Source: Eubacteriales bacterium (GTDB lineage Bacteria; Bacillota; Clostridia; Lachnospirales; Lachnospiraceae). From it: a stretch of 64,000 bases of DNA. Location: NCBI GenBank assembly GCA_030536555.1, contig JAUNPU010000001.1, positions 171,814-235,813 of the forward strand, given 5' to 3'. A program made the position numbers and the translations under genes. The notes under the pieces are model-generated. The model ran no database searches, had not been told where the DNA came from, and saw nothing but the letters and a program-made list of their open reading frames with translations. Of this stretch, positions 7,917 through 16,633 are shown piece after piece (position 1 is the stretch's first letter; each line of letters starts with the position of its first letter).

Positions 7917-8290
7917 GAGCTTTTCTCCTCGCTTTCTTGTTGGCGAAGACGTCGGTGCTTCCGACAGCCTCCGCAGGCGCAGTAGCTTTCCTTTCCATCG
8001 CAGAGCTGGTAGTCACCGCCCTCGATTTTCAGTGTCAGACCGTCTACCAGAGCATCCGCCAGCTTCTTGCGGGCGACGGTGTAAATCTGCTGAATGGAAG
8101 TCCGGGAAATGTGCATGTATTCCCCGCATTCCTCCTGGGAGAAGCCCTGCTTGTCAATCAGCCGGATCGCCTCATACTCGTCCACGGTCATAATCACGGC
8201 AGGCTTTTCGCTGCCTTGATTGTTGACCGGAGCAAACTCCGGTGTCCGGGGAAGAGAGCAGACTTTTCTGCATTTTCTCGGTCTTGGCAT
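7913..8290 (-). CDS. DUF134-family DNA-binding protein
   Basis: A 125-residue protein starting MPRPRKCRKVCSLP with a sigma-70 region 4-like helix-turn-helix (IDKQGFSQEECGEYMHISRTSIQQIYTVARKKLADAL). The cysteine-rich tail contains CDGKESYCACGGC and may bind metal. DUF134 proteins typically sit beside NifX-like and MinD-like genes in anaerobes and are thought to regulate them. I placed the start at 8290 after AAGGAGG. The promoter upstream is enclosed by an imperfect palindrome, which would fit autoregulation. Confidence 0.85.
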   Translation of the reverse strand: MPRPRKCRKVCSLPRTPEFAPVNNQGSEKPAVIMTVDEYEAIRLIDKQGFSQEECGEYMHISRTSIQQIYTVARKKLADALVDGLTLKIEGGDYQLCDGKESYCACGGCRKHRRLRQQESEEKSS

Positions 8291-8312
8291 CGCACTCACC
8301 TCCTTGTATTTC

Positions 8313-8362
8313 TGACATATACCACTTATGCTTATAGTATACTTATTTTCGGCATATGTCAA
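8313..8362 (-). promoter_or_regulatory. Promoter of the DUF134 operon inside an inverted repeat
   Basis: Minus strand: TTGACA (8357-8362), a 17-bp spacer and TACTAT (8334-8339). GACATATACC (8313-8322 area) and GGCATATGTC (8351-8360) form a 9/10 inverted repeat around the core promoter. The left arm lies in the leader and the right arm overlaps the -35 box. Confidence 0.6.
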
Positions 8363-8411
8363 GAATAATGATGGGATTTTGAGAAAAATATGGAAATTCC
8401 ATAAAAGTGTA

Positions 8412-8420
8412 TGGTATACT
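8412..8420 (+). promoter_or_regulatory. Extended -10 promoter for the rRNA methyltransferase gene
   Basis: TGGTATACT (8412-8420) is an extended -10 element with no good -35 box at 17 bp. It lies 60 bp upstream of the ATG at 8482. Confidence 0.45.
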
Positions 8421-8481
8421 TTCCTGTATCAGGCAGATCGTCATGGAGATGAATCTGCAAACAGAAGCAAGGAGACCTTTC

Positions 8482-9315
8482 ATGTCAAATATTATTACAA
8501 TCACCGATTTTTCCGCCCCGGAGCTGGATATCTACGGGCGGCTTTCCGAAAGCCAGCTGCTGCATTACCATGAGCCGGACACAGGAATCTTTATTGCAGA
8601 AAGCCCCAAGGTAGTGGAGCGGGCGCTGGACGCGGGATATGAACCGATTTCACTTTTGGTGGAAACAAAGCACATAGAGGGAGAAGCCCGGCAGATCATT
8701 GCCCGCTGCGGAGAGATTCCGGTGTATACAGCAGAGTTTGATGTGCTGACAAAGCTGACGGGATTCAAGCTGACGAGAGGCGTGCTGTGCGCTCTGCGGC
8801 GGCGGAAACTGCCGGATGTCAGGAGCATCTGCCAGGGGGCAAGCCGGATCGCCGTGCTGGAGAAAGCCATGAATCCGACAAATGTCGGGGCTATTTTCCG
8901 CTCTGCGGCGGCGTTGAATATCGACGCGGTACTTCTCACGGCCGGAAGCAGCAACCCTTTGTACCGCAGAGCAAGCCGGGTGAGCATGGGAACCGTTTTC
9001 CAGATTCCGTGGACATTTTTTGATGAACAGGATGAAGCGTGGCCGGGAAACGGCATGAACGTATTAAAAGAAATGGGATTCAAAACCGCAGCCATGGCAC
9101 TTCGGGATGATTCCATCAGCATTGCGGATCCGGTGCTGAAATCCGTGGAAAAGCTGGCTGTTGTGCTGGGCACAGAAGGCGATGGACTGGATGCGGAAAC
9201 CATGGACGATTGCGATTATATTGTGCGTATCCCGATGAAGGCGGGAGTGGATTCCCTGAATGTGGCAGCGGCCAGCGCTGTGGCGTTCTGGGAGTTGAGA
9301 AGGCAGGATGTGTAA
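8482..9315 (+). CDS. TrmH/SpoU-family rRNA 2'-O-methyltransferase
   Basis: A 277-residue SPOUT methyltransferase. An N-terminal substrate-binding domain holds IYGRLSESQLLHY and FIAESPKVVERAL. The knotted SAM domain has the three conserved motifs: EKAMNPTNVGAIFRSAAALN, VLGTEGDGLD and IPMKAGVDSLNVAAASAVAFW. Family members methylate ribose in rRNA or tRNA; the exact target cannot be read from the sequence. The start at 8482 follows AAGGAG. It stands alone, divergent from the DUF134 operon and convergent with the PRD regulator. Confidence 0.88.
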   Translation: MSNIITITDFSAPELDIYGRLSESQLLHYHEPDTGIFIAESPKVVERALDAGYEPISLLVETKHIEGEARQIIARCGEIPVYTAEFDVLTKLTGFKLTRGVLCALRRRKLPDVRSICQGASRIAVLEKAMNPTNVGAIFRSAAALNIDAVLLTAGSSNPLYRRASRVSMGTVFQIPWTFFDEQDEAWPGNGMNVLKEMGFKTAAMALRDDSISIADPVLKSVEKLAVVLGTEGDGLDAETMDDCDYIVRIPMKAGVDSLNVAAASAVAFWELRRQDV

Positions 9316-9344
9316 TTTTCTGCTATCAGAATAATCTATGCGGT

Positions 9345-9396
9345 CACCCATATGCCGCCCAGGGGACAAGGGGTCTTTCTGGCGGCATATGGGGTG
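9345..9396. terminator. Long hairpin between convergent genes
   Basis: CACCCATATGCCGCC (from 9345) pairs with GGCGGCATATGGGGTG (9381-9396) with one bulge and a loop of about 20 nt. There is no clear U-tract on either strand. Its position between two convergent stop codons suggests a bidirectional terminator or mRNA-end stabiliser. Confidence 0.5.
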
Positions 9397-9429
9397 GACA
9401 TGACGATATATTCAGAGAGAAAATCAGAT

Positions 9430-11343
9430 TCAGGAGCCGATATGTGTATAAATGAAATCCCTGAAATCCTGAAAAGAAGTACAGCTTCGTATTTCCTGAA
9501 CCATCTTGTCCTCATGAAACAGCATGATCAGTGATTCATAAAGTTCTCGAAATGTTTTCTTGTCGGCACGGTTGATCGATATCAGCAAAACCAGATGAAC
9601 GGTATTGTTGTCCCAGATGAAACCCTTGTGGGAGACGGCTACAGCCACGCTGGTTTTGATGGCATCCATCTCGATGGAATGGGGGATGGCAATGTGCCCA
9701 AAGGCGGTTGAAGCAGCATTTTCACGTCGATATACCTTCTCCTCAAAGGTGGAATCCACATACTTTTTCAACAACAGCGTATCACAGAGTTTCGTAATAA
9801 TCTGATTTTTGGAAGTCATAGGCGGGTTGGCAAGAAACAGATCTTCTTCAAAGAAAAAATCAAAATTTTTCTTCAAAATATGATTATTGTGCCAATCCTG
9901 TTCTGCGATTATGGCATCCTCTATCTGTTCATATTGTGAGCTCAGGTCAAATGGAGAAATCTGAACTACATGCCCCGGGTAGGTCCGGTGAACGGGAAGG
10001 GTGGTAAAGAGAATGGAAAATTGTCTGTCCTTCAAGTCTTCTTCGGAGTTAACACTGCATACAATATCAATCTGATTACTGAAATTCAGCAGCAGGCGAT
10101 TTGATAAATCACTGCTCAAATTGCGGTAATCGGGACAGAGGAGCGCACAGGGAACCTTGGAGCCGTTTGTGTTCTGCCGTTCAATCTCCGCACCGATATG
10201 CATGGCAAGAAATGCCATTTCATCCTCCATAATCTGAATATGATACCGCTCCATCAGGTCAATTCCAAGATAAATGGCAATATCGTAGATGATAGGGTTG
10301 TTCATGCGGATGACATCGGTCATGGGGTTGGGGTTGCATCGTCCATGGCTGGCCCGAAAAAGCAGGTTCTTTAAGTGCAGGGAAAATGCCGTAGTAAAAG
10401 CGGTATCACTCAAATCAATCAGATAAAGACTGTTTACTTGTTCCACATAGCTTCTGGTGAGATGCAAAATATCGGGACCGATAATGCGTTCCAACTCTTT
10501 CTGAGACGCAGGAATGGAGTAGTTGACATTTGCTTTGAACAGTGTGTAAATTTCGGCACGGGCTGACTGGTTCAGTGAAAACCGGAACATCTGCTCCAAC
10601 TGAGAGCAGAAATCCTCAATCAGATCATATTCCATGGCATTGTCCGGCTGATAGTCCGTAAAAAGGTTCTCTAAATGATTGCCATTCTGCTCCCGGTCAA
10701 TGATAATCGCAAAGTGGAGAAGCAGGTTGGCGGCAGCAAAATCATTGAGATAGAAGCTGTGGCGCTTGGTAGTCTGCTGTATCAGCAGGCGAAGCTGTTC
10801 CATGTCAATATCTGCAAAACATTTCTGCAGCTGGACTGTATCGATAAAGCTGTTTTTTGACTCCTCGTTGATAACATAGCTGATGAGGCGGCGCTTGTTA
10901 AGTTCGTCCGCAACGACTAAAACACAGTCATTTTCACAGACAAATTTCACCTGGTAGGTGGCAAACATCCGATTCATCATGGAAATGACGGACTTGACTG
11001 TAGAGTAGCTGACGCACAGATATTCACACAGTTCAAACAGATCCAGACGAGAGGTATGGCAAAGAATCAACTGTCGGATAATATAGAAGGCCCGTTCCTC
11101 CATGGTCTGTGGTATCTGCTCCTCGTCATCCTCCATAATCAGATTCAGATTGATAACCGGATTCAATTCGTACCCGTTGTGGGATGACAGTATGATCTTT
11201 TTTCCATATAGCTTATTCAAATCGCCCACATAGCTTTTGACCGAGCGGGCAGAAATGTTCAGTGCATTGGCGAGAGCGGTGCTGCTTTGCGGTTTGGTCT
11301 GACATGATAGATATTTTAACAGTTCTTTTTGATTCCGATTCAT
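9430..11343 (-). CDS. PRD-domain transcriptional regulator with C-terminal EIIA domain (MtlR/LicR type)
   Basis: A 637-residue regulator. The N-terminal helix-turn-helix (about residues 1-60) includes SSTALANALNISARSVKSYV. A second wHTH and two PTS-regulation domains follow (about 90-400), then an EIIB-like region (about 400-480). The fructose/mannitol-type EIIA domain at the end has the phosphorylatable His555 in HIAIPHS. Such proteins activate PTS operons when their PRDs are phosphorylated by HPr, and are inhibited by EII-dependent phosphorylation. It is divergent from the PTS operon, and two copies of a TTGCAC...GTGCAA palindrome between them are likely binding sites. ATG 11343 was chosen after GGGGAG. 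Confidence 0.88.
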   Translation of the reverse strand: MNRNQKELLKYLSCQTKPQSSTALANALNISARSVKSYVGDLNKLYGKKIILSSHNGYELNPVINLNLIMEDDEEQIPQTMEERAFYIIRQLILCHTSRLDLFELCEYLCVSYSTVKSVISMMNRMFATYQVKFVCENDCVLVVADELNKRRLISYVINEESKNSFIDTVQLQKCFADIDMEQLRLLIQQTTKRHSFYLNDFAAANLLLHFAIIIDREQNGNHLENLFTDYQPDNAMEYDLIEDFCSQLEQMFRFSLNQSARAEIYTLFKANVNYSIPASQKELERIIGPDILHLTRSYVEQVNSLYLIDLSDTAFTTAFSLHLKNLLFRASHGRCNPNPMTDVIRMNNPIIYDIAIYLGIDLMERYHIQIMEDEMAFLAMHIGAEIERQNTNGSKVPCALLCPDYRNLSSDLSNRLLLNFSNQIDIVCSVNSEEDLKDRQFSILFTTLPVHRTYPGHVVQISPFDLSSQYEQIEDAIIAEQDWHNNHILKKNFDFFFEEDLFLANPPMTSKNQIITKLCDTLLLKKYVDSTFEEKVYRRENAASTAFGHIAIPHSIEMDAIKTSVAVAVSHKGFIWDNNTVHLVLLISINRADKKTFRELYESLIMLFHEDKMVQEIRSCTSFQDFRDFIYTHIGS

Positions 11344-11402
11344 CGTCCAATCTCCCCACATCATTCTTCTGTAATAGGTTCTTCTATGATATACTTAATA
11401 TC

Positions 11403-11430
11403 ATTATACATGATTTCATGAATTGAACAA
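11403..11430 (-). promoter_or_regulatory. Promoter of the PRD regulator gene
   Basis: Minus strand: TTGTTC (11425-11430), a 16-bp spacer and TATAAT (11403-11408), about 60 bp upstream of the start codon. Confidence 0.45.
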
Positions 11431-11438
11431 CTGATTTG

Positions 11439-11491
11439 TTGCACCCAGGGGTGCAAATTAATCAACTGAGGATTTGCACGGAAGGGTGCAG
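11439..11491. promoter_or_regulatory. Two palindromic operators for the PTS operon
   Basis: A perfect 18-bp palindrome, TTGCACCCAGGGGTGCAA (11439-11456), and a second, less perfect copy, TTGCACGGAAGGGTGCAG (11474-11491), start 35 bp apart. They lie about 90-145 bp upstream of the EIIB gene. The spacing suits an activator bound on one or two faces of the helix; the divergent PRD regulator is the obvious candidate. Confidence 0.6.
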
Positions 11492-11582
11492 AAGTGAAGT
11501 TGAGGAGTGGGAAGATTTCCGGCATAATGGTCATAACAAATGACGAGCTGCTGTTACAGGGCAGCAGGAAGGGAGCAGAAAA

Positions 11583-11903
11583 ATGGAAAATTTGAAGGTT
11601 ATGTTATGTTGTGGTGCTGGTATGTCCAGTGGATTCCTGGCAAGCAGTGCAAGAAAGTATGCCAAGAAGGCGAAGCTTTCTGTGAGTGTGGAGGCGAGAA
11701 GCCATACAGAGGTTGCAGATTATTTGAACTCTATTGATATCCTGATGCTGGGACCGCATTTTGCTGTTGAGCTGGAGAAATATCAGGCACTTGGAAAAAC
11801 TTATGGAGTTCCGGTGATTTTGATTCCTCAGGATATTTACGCACAGTTGGATGGTGCACGTCTGATTGAACTGGCACAGAAAACCGTAAATGAGAACAAA
11901 TAA
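11583..11903 (+). CDS. PTS lactose/cellobiose-family EIIB component
   Basis: A 106-residue cytoplasmic phosphotransfer protein. The active-site loop is MLCCGAGMSSGFLA, with Cys10 as the phosphorylated residue (the CxAGMSS pattern of CelA-type EIIB). LGPHFAVELEKYQ and VPVILIPQDIYAQLDG match the rest of the family. It is the first gene of the operon EIIB-EIIC-EIIA-glycosidase-HPr, with GGAGCAG just ahead of the start. Confidence 0.9.
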   Translation: MENLKVMLCCGAGMSSGFLASSARKYAKKAKLSVSVEARSHTEVADYLNSIDILMLGPHFAVELEKYQALGKTYGVPVILIPQDIYAQLDGARLIELAQKTVNENK

Positions 11904-11928
11904 ATACCACTGATAAAGGAGATTATCG

Positions 11929-13158
11929 ATGAATCAATTCATGAAATGGTTGAGCGATTCTTTCGCTCCTACGATGAAAGATGTATTTGCAAAACCCTGG
12001 TTATCCGCAATTGCAGCCTGTATGCAGAAAATAATTCCATTTATTCTGACAGGCTCTCTGATATTTTTTTATAATGTAATCGTATCTTTTGTACCGGCTC
12101 TTCCGGATTTGTCACCGATTGCCAACTACAGTTTCGGTATCATTACGCTGATTGTGGCATTTATGATGGCGAATCAGTGTATGGAAAAGTTAAAGCATCC
12201 GCAGTATGTGATCAATGCCGGTATTACGGCTATGTGTGTGCTGTGTATGGTGGCAACTCCTCAGGGAGAGAATGCGGACAGTCTTTCTGCATTTATGAGT
12301 AATTTAGGAGCAACCGGTATTGCTGTAGGTATGATTGCAGGTTTATTTGTAGCCCTTGTATTTCATCTTTGGGGAAATTTGAATTTCCTTCGTGACAGCA
12401 GTGTCCCTGATTTTGTGACTGCCTGGATCAATGTACTGATTCCGAATGTCATTACATTGGGAACTACCATGGTGCTGGTGTTCAACTTAAAGCTGAATCT
12501 GCTGGAGCTGATTTTGAGCGTCTTTATGCCGCTTGTAAAAGTTGGACAGACACTGCCGGGCTTCATGCTGATTTCTTTTGTGATTGCATTTTTCTATACG
12601 ATGGGTATCTCAACCTGGTTATGGAATGCAGTGACAACACCGATTTTCATGGTGGCAATTCAGGCAAATATTGATGCGGTGGCAGCCGGTCAGCAGGCAA
12701 CCAACATTGTGACCAGCGAATCATTTTATACCCTTGCATTCATTACCATGGGTGGTGTGTGTTGTACTTTGGGTCTGAACGTGCTGATGTGTTTCTCGAA
12801 ATCCAGACAGCTTAAGACCCTGGGACGTGTATTCATTGCACCTTCCATCTTTAACATTAATGAGCCGATCATGTTTGGTGCTCCGGTGGTGTTTAATCCG
12901 CTTCTGATGATTCCTGCATGGATTAACGCGCTTGTCGGCCCGCTGTATGTGTGGATTCTGATGAGTTCCGGCTTGCTTCATATTCCGGCGAAGATGATTC
13001 AGGTGGGTCAGATTCCGGCACCAATCTGTAGTATGATGATTACAGAGGATGTTCGCGCATTGCTGTGGTGGGCAATCTTGTTTGTCATTTATCTGGTAAT
13101 CTGGTATCCGTTTTTCAAAGTGTATGAAAAGCAGAAACTGGCAGAAGAACAGGCATAA
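11929..13158 (+). CDS. PTS lactose/cellobiose-family EIIC permease
   Basis: A 409-residue integral membrane permease with about ten hydrophobic segments. It shows the family motif SIFNINEPIMFGAPVVFNP near residue 310, the glutamate of which contacts the sugar in EIIC (ChbC-like) proteins. It translocates and phosphorylates a beta-glucoside-type disaccharide together with the EIIB and EIIA encoded beside it. AAAGGAG lies upstream. Confidence 0.9.
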   Translation: MNQFMKWLSDSFAPTMKDVFAKPWLSAIAACMQKIIPFILTGSLIFFYNVIVSFVPALPDLSPIANYSFGIITLIVAFMMANQCMEKLKHPQYVINAGITAMCVLCMVATPQGENADSLSAFMSNLGATGIAVGMIAGLFVALVFHLWGNLNFLRDSSVPDFVTAWINVLIPNVITLGTTMVLVFNLKLNLLELILSVFMPLVKVGQTLPGFMLISFVIAFFYTMGISTWLWNAVTTPIFMVAIQANIDAVAAGQQATNIVTSESFYTLAFITMGGVCCTLGLNVLMCFSKSRQLKTLGRVFIAPSIFNINEPIMFGAPVVFNPLLMIPAWINALVGPLYVWILMSSGLLHIPAKMIQVGQIPAPICSMMITEDVRALLWWAILFVIYLVIWYPFFKVYEKQKLAEEQA

Positions 13159-13188
13159 CAAAATCAGTTTGATGAGGGAGAGCATATC

Positions 13189-13542
13189 ATGGATGATACT
13201 TTAGAAATGAAACAGGAAGAACTGCTGCAGGTTGCCATGCAGATCATTATGCATGCCGGAGATGCAAGACTGCGGATTAATGAGGCGCTGAAGGCGGCAA
13301 AGGTATTTGATTTTGAACAGGCAGACAGCAAGATGAAAGAGGCTGTGGATGAGATTACGGAAGCACACAGAGCGCAGACTGAGGTAATTCAGAGAGAAGC
13401 AGGTGGTGATGCATATCCTTATACACTGATTTTCACTCATGCACAGGACACGATCATGACCATCAATTCCGAGGTTCGACTGGCAGAAGAGATGATTGAT
13501 ATTTTGAAATTGCTGGAAGAGCGGACAAGGCAGGTGAAATAG
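13189..13542 (+). CDS. PTS lactose/cellobiose-family EIIA component
   Basis: A 117-residue helical protein. By alignment with lactococcal EIIA-Lac the phosphorylated histidine is His84 in IFTHAQDTIM; the AGDARLRINEALKAA and EAHRAQTEVI helices are typical of this trimeric family. It passes phosphate from HPr to the EIIB encoded at 11583. Its stop codon is directly followed by the ATG of the glycosidase gene. Confidence 0.9.
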   Translation: MDDTLEMKQEELLQVAMQIIMHAGDARLRINEALKAAKVFDFEQADSKMKEAVDEITEAHRAQTEVIQREAGGDAYPYTLIFTHAQDTIMTINSEVRLAEEMIDILKLLEERTRQVK

Positions 13543-14982
<1,440 letters not shown>

Positions 14983-14998
14983 GAAAGGAACGAAGGTC

Positions 14999-15256
14999 AT
15001 GAGGCAATTTCAATATGTAATAAAAGACAGTATGGGAATGCATGCAAGACCAGTTGCAGAACTTGCACAGGTGATATCAGATATTCATTCGGATGTGCTT
15101 ATCGAATATAAGAGCAATACAGTCTCAGCAAAAAATATGATGAAACTTCTCAGTCTTGGTGTCAGATACGGAGAAGAAATCCGTGTCATTATTACGGGGG
15201 AGGATGAAGATAAGGACTATAAACGGCTGATGGATTTTTTCAGAAAAAACTTATAG
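14999..15256 (+). CDS. HPr-like phosphocarrier lacking Ser46
   Basis: An 85-residue HPr protein with the phosphorylatable His15 in GMHARPV. The position of the regulatory Ser46 (normally K-S-I-M-G) is Asn46 in AKNMMKLLSLGV. It should therefore accept phosphate from enzyme I and pass it to the operon EIIA, but should not be a target of HPr kinase or a CcpA co-repressor. It is the last gene of the PTS operon and is followed by a terminator. The start follows AAAGGAACGAAGG, with the ATG at 14999. Confidence 0.88.
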   Translation: MRQFQYVIKDSMGMHARPVAELAQVISDIHSDVLIEYKSNTVSAKNMMKLLSLGVRYGEEIRVIITGEDEDKDYKRLMDFFRKNL

Positions 15257-15267
15257 GTGCAATACAG

Positions 15268-15311
15268 CGTCGGAGGCAGAAGGAACAGACTGCCTTCGAC
15301 GTTTTGTTGTT
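15268..15311 (+). terminator. Rho-independent terminator of the PTS operon
   Basis: A 12-bp stem (15268-15279 with 15290-15301, one G-T pair), a 10-nt loop and the tail TTTTGTTGTT. Confidence 0.85.
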
Positions 15312-15367
15312 ACCGGTGCAAAGCAACCGCAGGCTGAAAAATTTTATGGCAAGCAGGCAGGTCTGTG

Positions 15368-15376
15368 TGGTATACT
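15368..15376 (+). promoter_or_regulatory. Extended -10 promoter just before the lipoprotein gene
   Basis: TGGTATACT lies so close to the ATG at 15383 that the predicted transcription start (about 7 nt after the hexamer) falls on the start codon itself. No Shine-Dalgarno sequence precedes this ATG. Confidence 0.4.
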
Positions 15377-15382
15377 TCCTTT

Positions 15383-15991
15383 ATGAGAAAAATATTATGT
15401 GTGATTATGGCATCATTGTCTCTGGCAGGCTGTCAAAACCAGGATATACCACAAGTCGTGGAAACCCAGACATTTGATCCGGCAGTCGCTGTATTTTATG
15501 ACAATCTCAATGAGATAGCAGAGGAAGCCGATACAGTCGTACAGGGAAAAACGGTTCGACTGGATTATTTTATGGCTCCAAACGGCATCATTTGGACAAA
15601 GCAGAAGTTTCAGGTTCAAGAAGTATTGGACGGAACGGTGCCTCAAGAAGAGTATATCAATATCTACCGCATGGGCGGAACAATCTCGATTGATGAGTAT
15701 CTGGCATCGTTTCCTGAAACTGCTCAGGGTGATTTGAAACGAAATTATGGAAGCTATGATAAAGAAGATTTGATTTGTCAGGTATATGAAGATGAAGAAG
15801 CTGTTTCGATTCATCAGAAGGAGGTCGTGTTCCTGCAGCACTGCGATGCGTTCGGCAATGAACCGGAAGATTACTGGAGAGTCGGGGGAAGTCTGGGAGA
15901 GTTGTTTGAAACCGATGAAGGAAACGATGTATATTCCGGATATTGGGGAACTTATAGTGTGGATGAAGTGCGGGATATGATTTTACAGTAA
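15383..15991 (+). CDS. Small secreted lipoprotein of unknown function
   Basis: A 202-residue protein with a type II signal peptide: MRK, a hydrophobic run, and the lipobox LAGC with Cys17 as the lipidation site. The mature part is acidic (VYEDEEAVSIHQKEVVFLQHCD, WRVGGSLGELFETDEG). It resembles the beta-rich lipoproteins of unknown function that are common in Lachnospiraceae. No catalytic motif was recognised. There is no ribosome binding site before the ATG, and a -10 element sits 6 bp upstream, so it may be made from a leaderless mRNA. An in-frame GTG at 15365 is a weaker alternative. Confidence 0.7.
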   Translation: MRKILCVIMASLSLAGCQNQDIPQVVETQTFDPAVAVFYDNLNEIAEEADTVVQGKTVRLDYFMAPNGIIWTKQKFQVQEVLDGTVPQEEYINIYRMGGTISIDEYLASFPETAQGDLKRNYGSYDKEDLICQVYEDEEAVSIHQKEVVFLQHCDAFGNEPEDYWRVGGSLGELFETDEGNDVYSGYWGTYSVDEVRDMILQ

Positions 15992-16031
15992 AATAATAGG
16001 AAAATTGAAGAACAAAGGAGCGAACATAATT

Positions 16032-16574
16032 ATGAGCAAAAAGGTTTTAGTTATTACATCAAGTTTTAGAAAAGGCGGCAATTCTGATTCATTAGCGGAG
16101 GCATTTGCAAACGGGGCGATGGAAGCGGGGAATAAGGTGGAAATCATCACGCTTCGAGATAAACATATCGGATTCTGTCACGGCTGCCTTGTCTGCTTAA
16201 AGACGGGTAAATGTGTTATGAACGATGACGCCATCGTGATCACCGAAAAGATGAAGCATGCAGAAGTCATCGCATTTGCTACGCCAGTTTACTATTATAG
16301 TGTGTCCGGACAGTTGAAAACCATGTTGGACCGTGCTAATTCTCTGTATAATTCAGAGTATGAGTTCCGTGATATTTATCTGCTTGCAGCTGCCGCGGAA
16401 GATGGGGAGGAAACGGTTTCGGGCACGCAGAAAGCGATTCAGGGCTGGGTTGACTGTTTTGAAAAAGCGAAGCTTGCAGGGACTGTTTTTGCGGGTGGTG
16501 TAGCCGAGAGAGGGGATATTGCAGGACATCGGGCTTTAGAAGAGGCTTATAGTATGGGAAGGGAATTATTGTGA
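16032..16574 (+). CDS. NADPH-dependent FMN reductase / flavodoxin-fold oxidoreductase
   Basis: A 180-residue flavodoxin-like protein: KVLVITSSFRKGGNSDSLAEAF (FMN phosphate loop), GFCHGCLVCLKTGKC (a cysteine cluster common in this family) and FATPVYYYSVSGQLKTMLDR (flavin contact). Such enzymes reduce flavins, quinones or iron in anaerobes; the specific substrate is unknown. ATG 16032 follows AAAGGAG. It probably ends at the palindrome at 16595-16623. Confidence 0.85.
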   Translation: MSKKVLVITSSFRKGGNSDSLAEAFANGAMEAGNKVEIITLRDKHIGFCHGCLVCLKTGKCVMNDDAIVITEKMKHAEVIAFATPVYYYSVSGQLKTMLDRANSLYNSEYEFRDIYLLAAAAEDGEETVSGTQKAIQGWVDCFEKAKLAGTVFAGGVAERGDIAGHRALEEAYSMGRELL

Positions 16575-16594
16575 TTATTTAACAGAGGGAGAAA

Positions 16595-16623
16595 ATGTAA
16601 TGTTTTAAACGTAAACATTACAT
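16595..16623. promoter_or_regulatory. Perfect 11-bp inverted repeat upstream of the AT-rich orphan gene
   Basis: ATGTAATGTTT (16595-16605) and AAACATTACAT (16613-16623) flank a 7-nt centre. No T-tract follows, so it is more likely an operator or an mRNA 5' hairpin than a terminator. It ends 10 bp before the next start codon. Confidence 0.5.
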
Positions 16624-16633
16624 AAGAAGAAGG

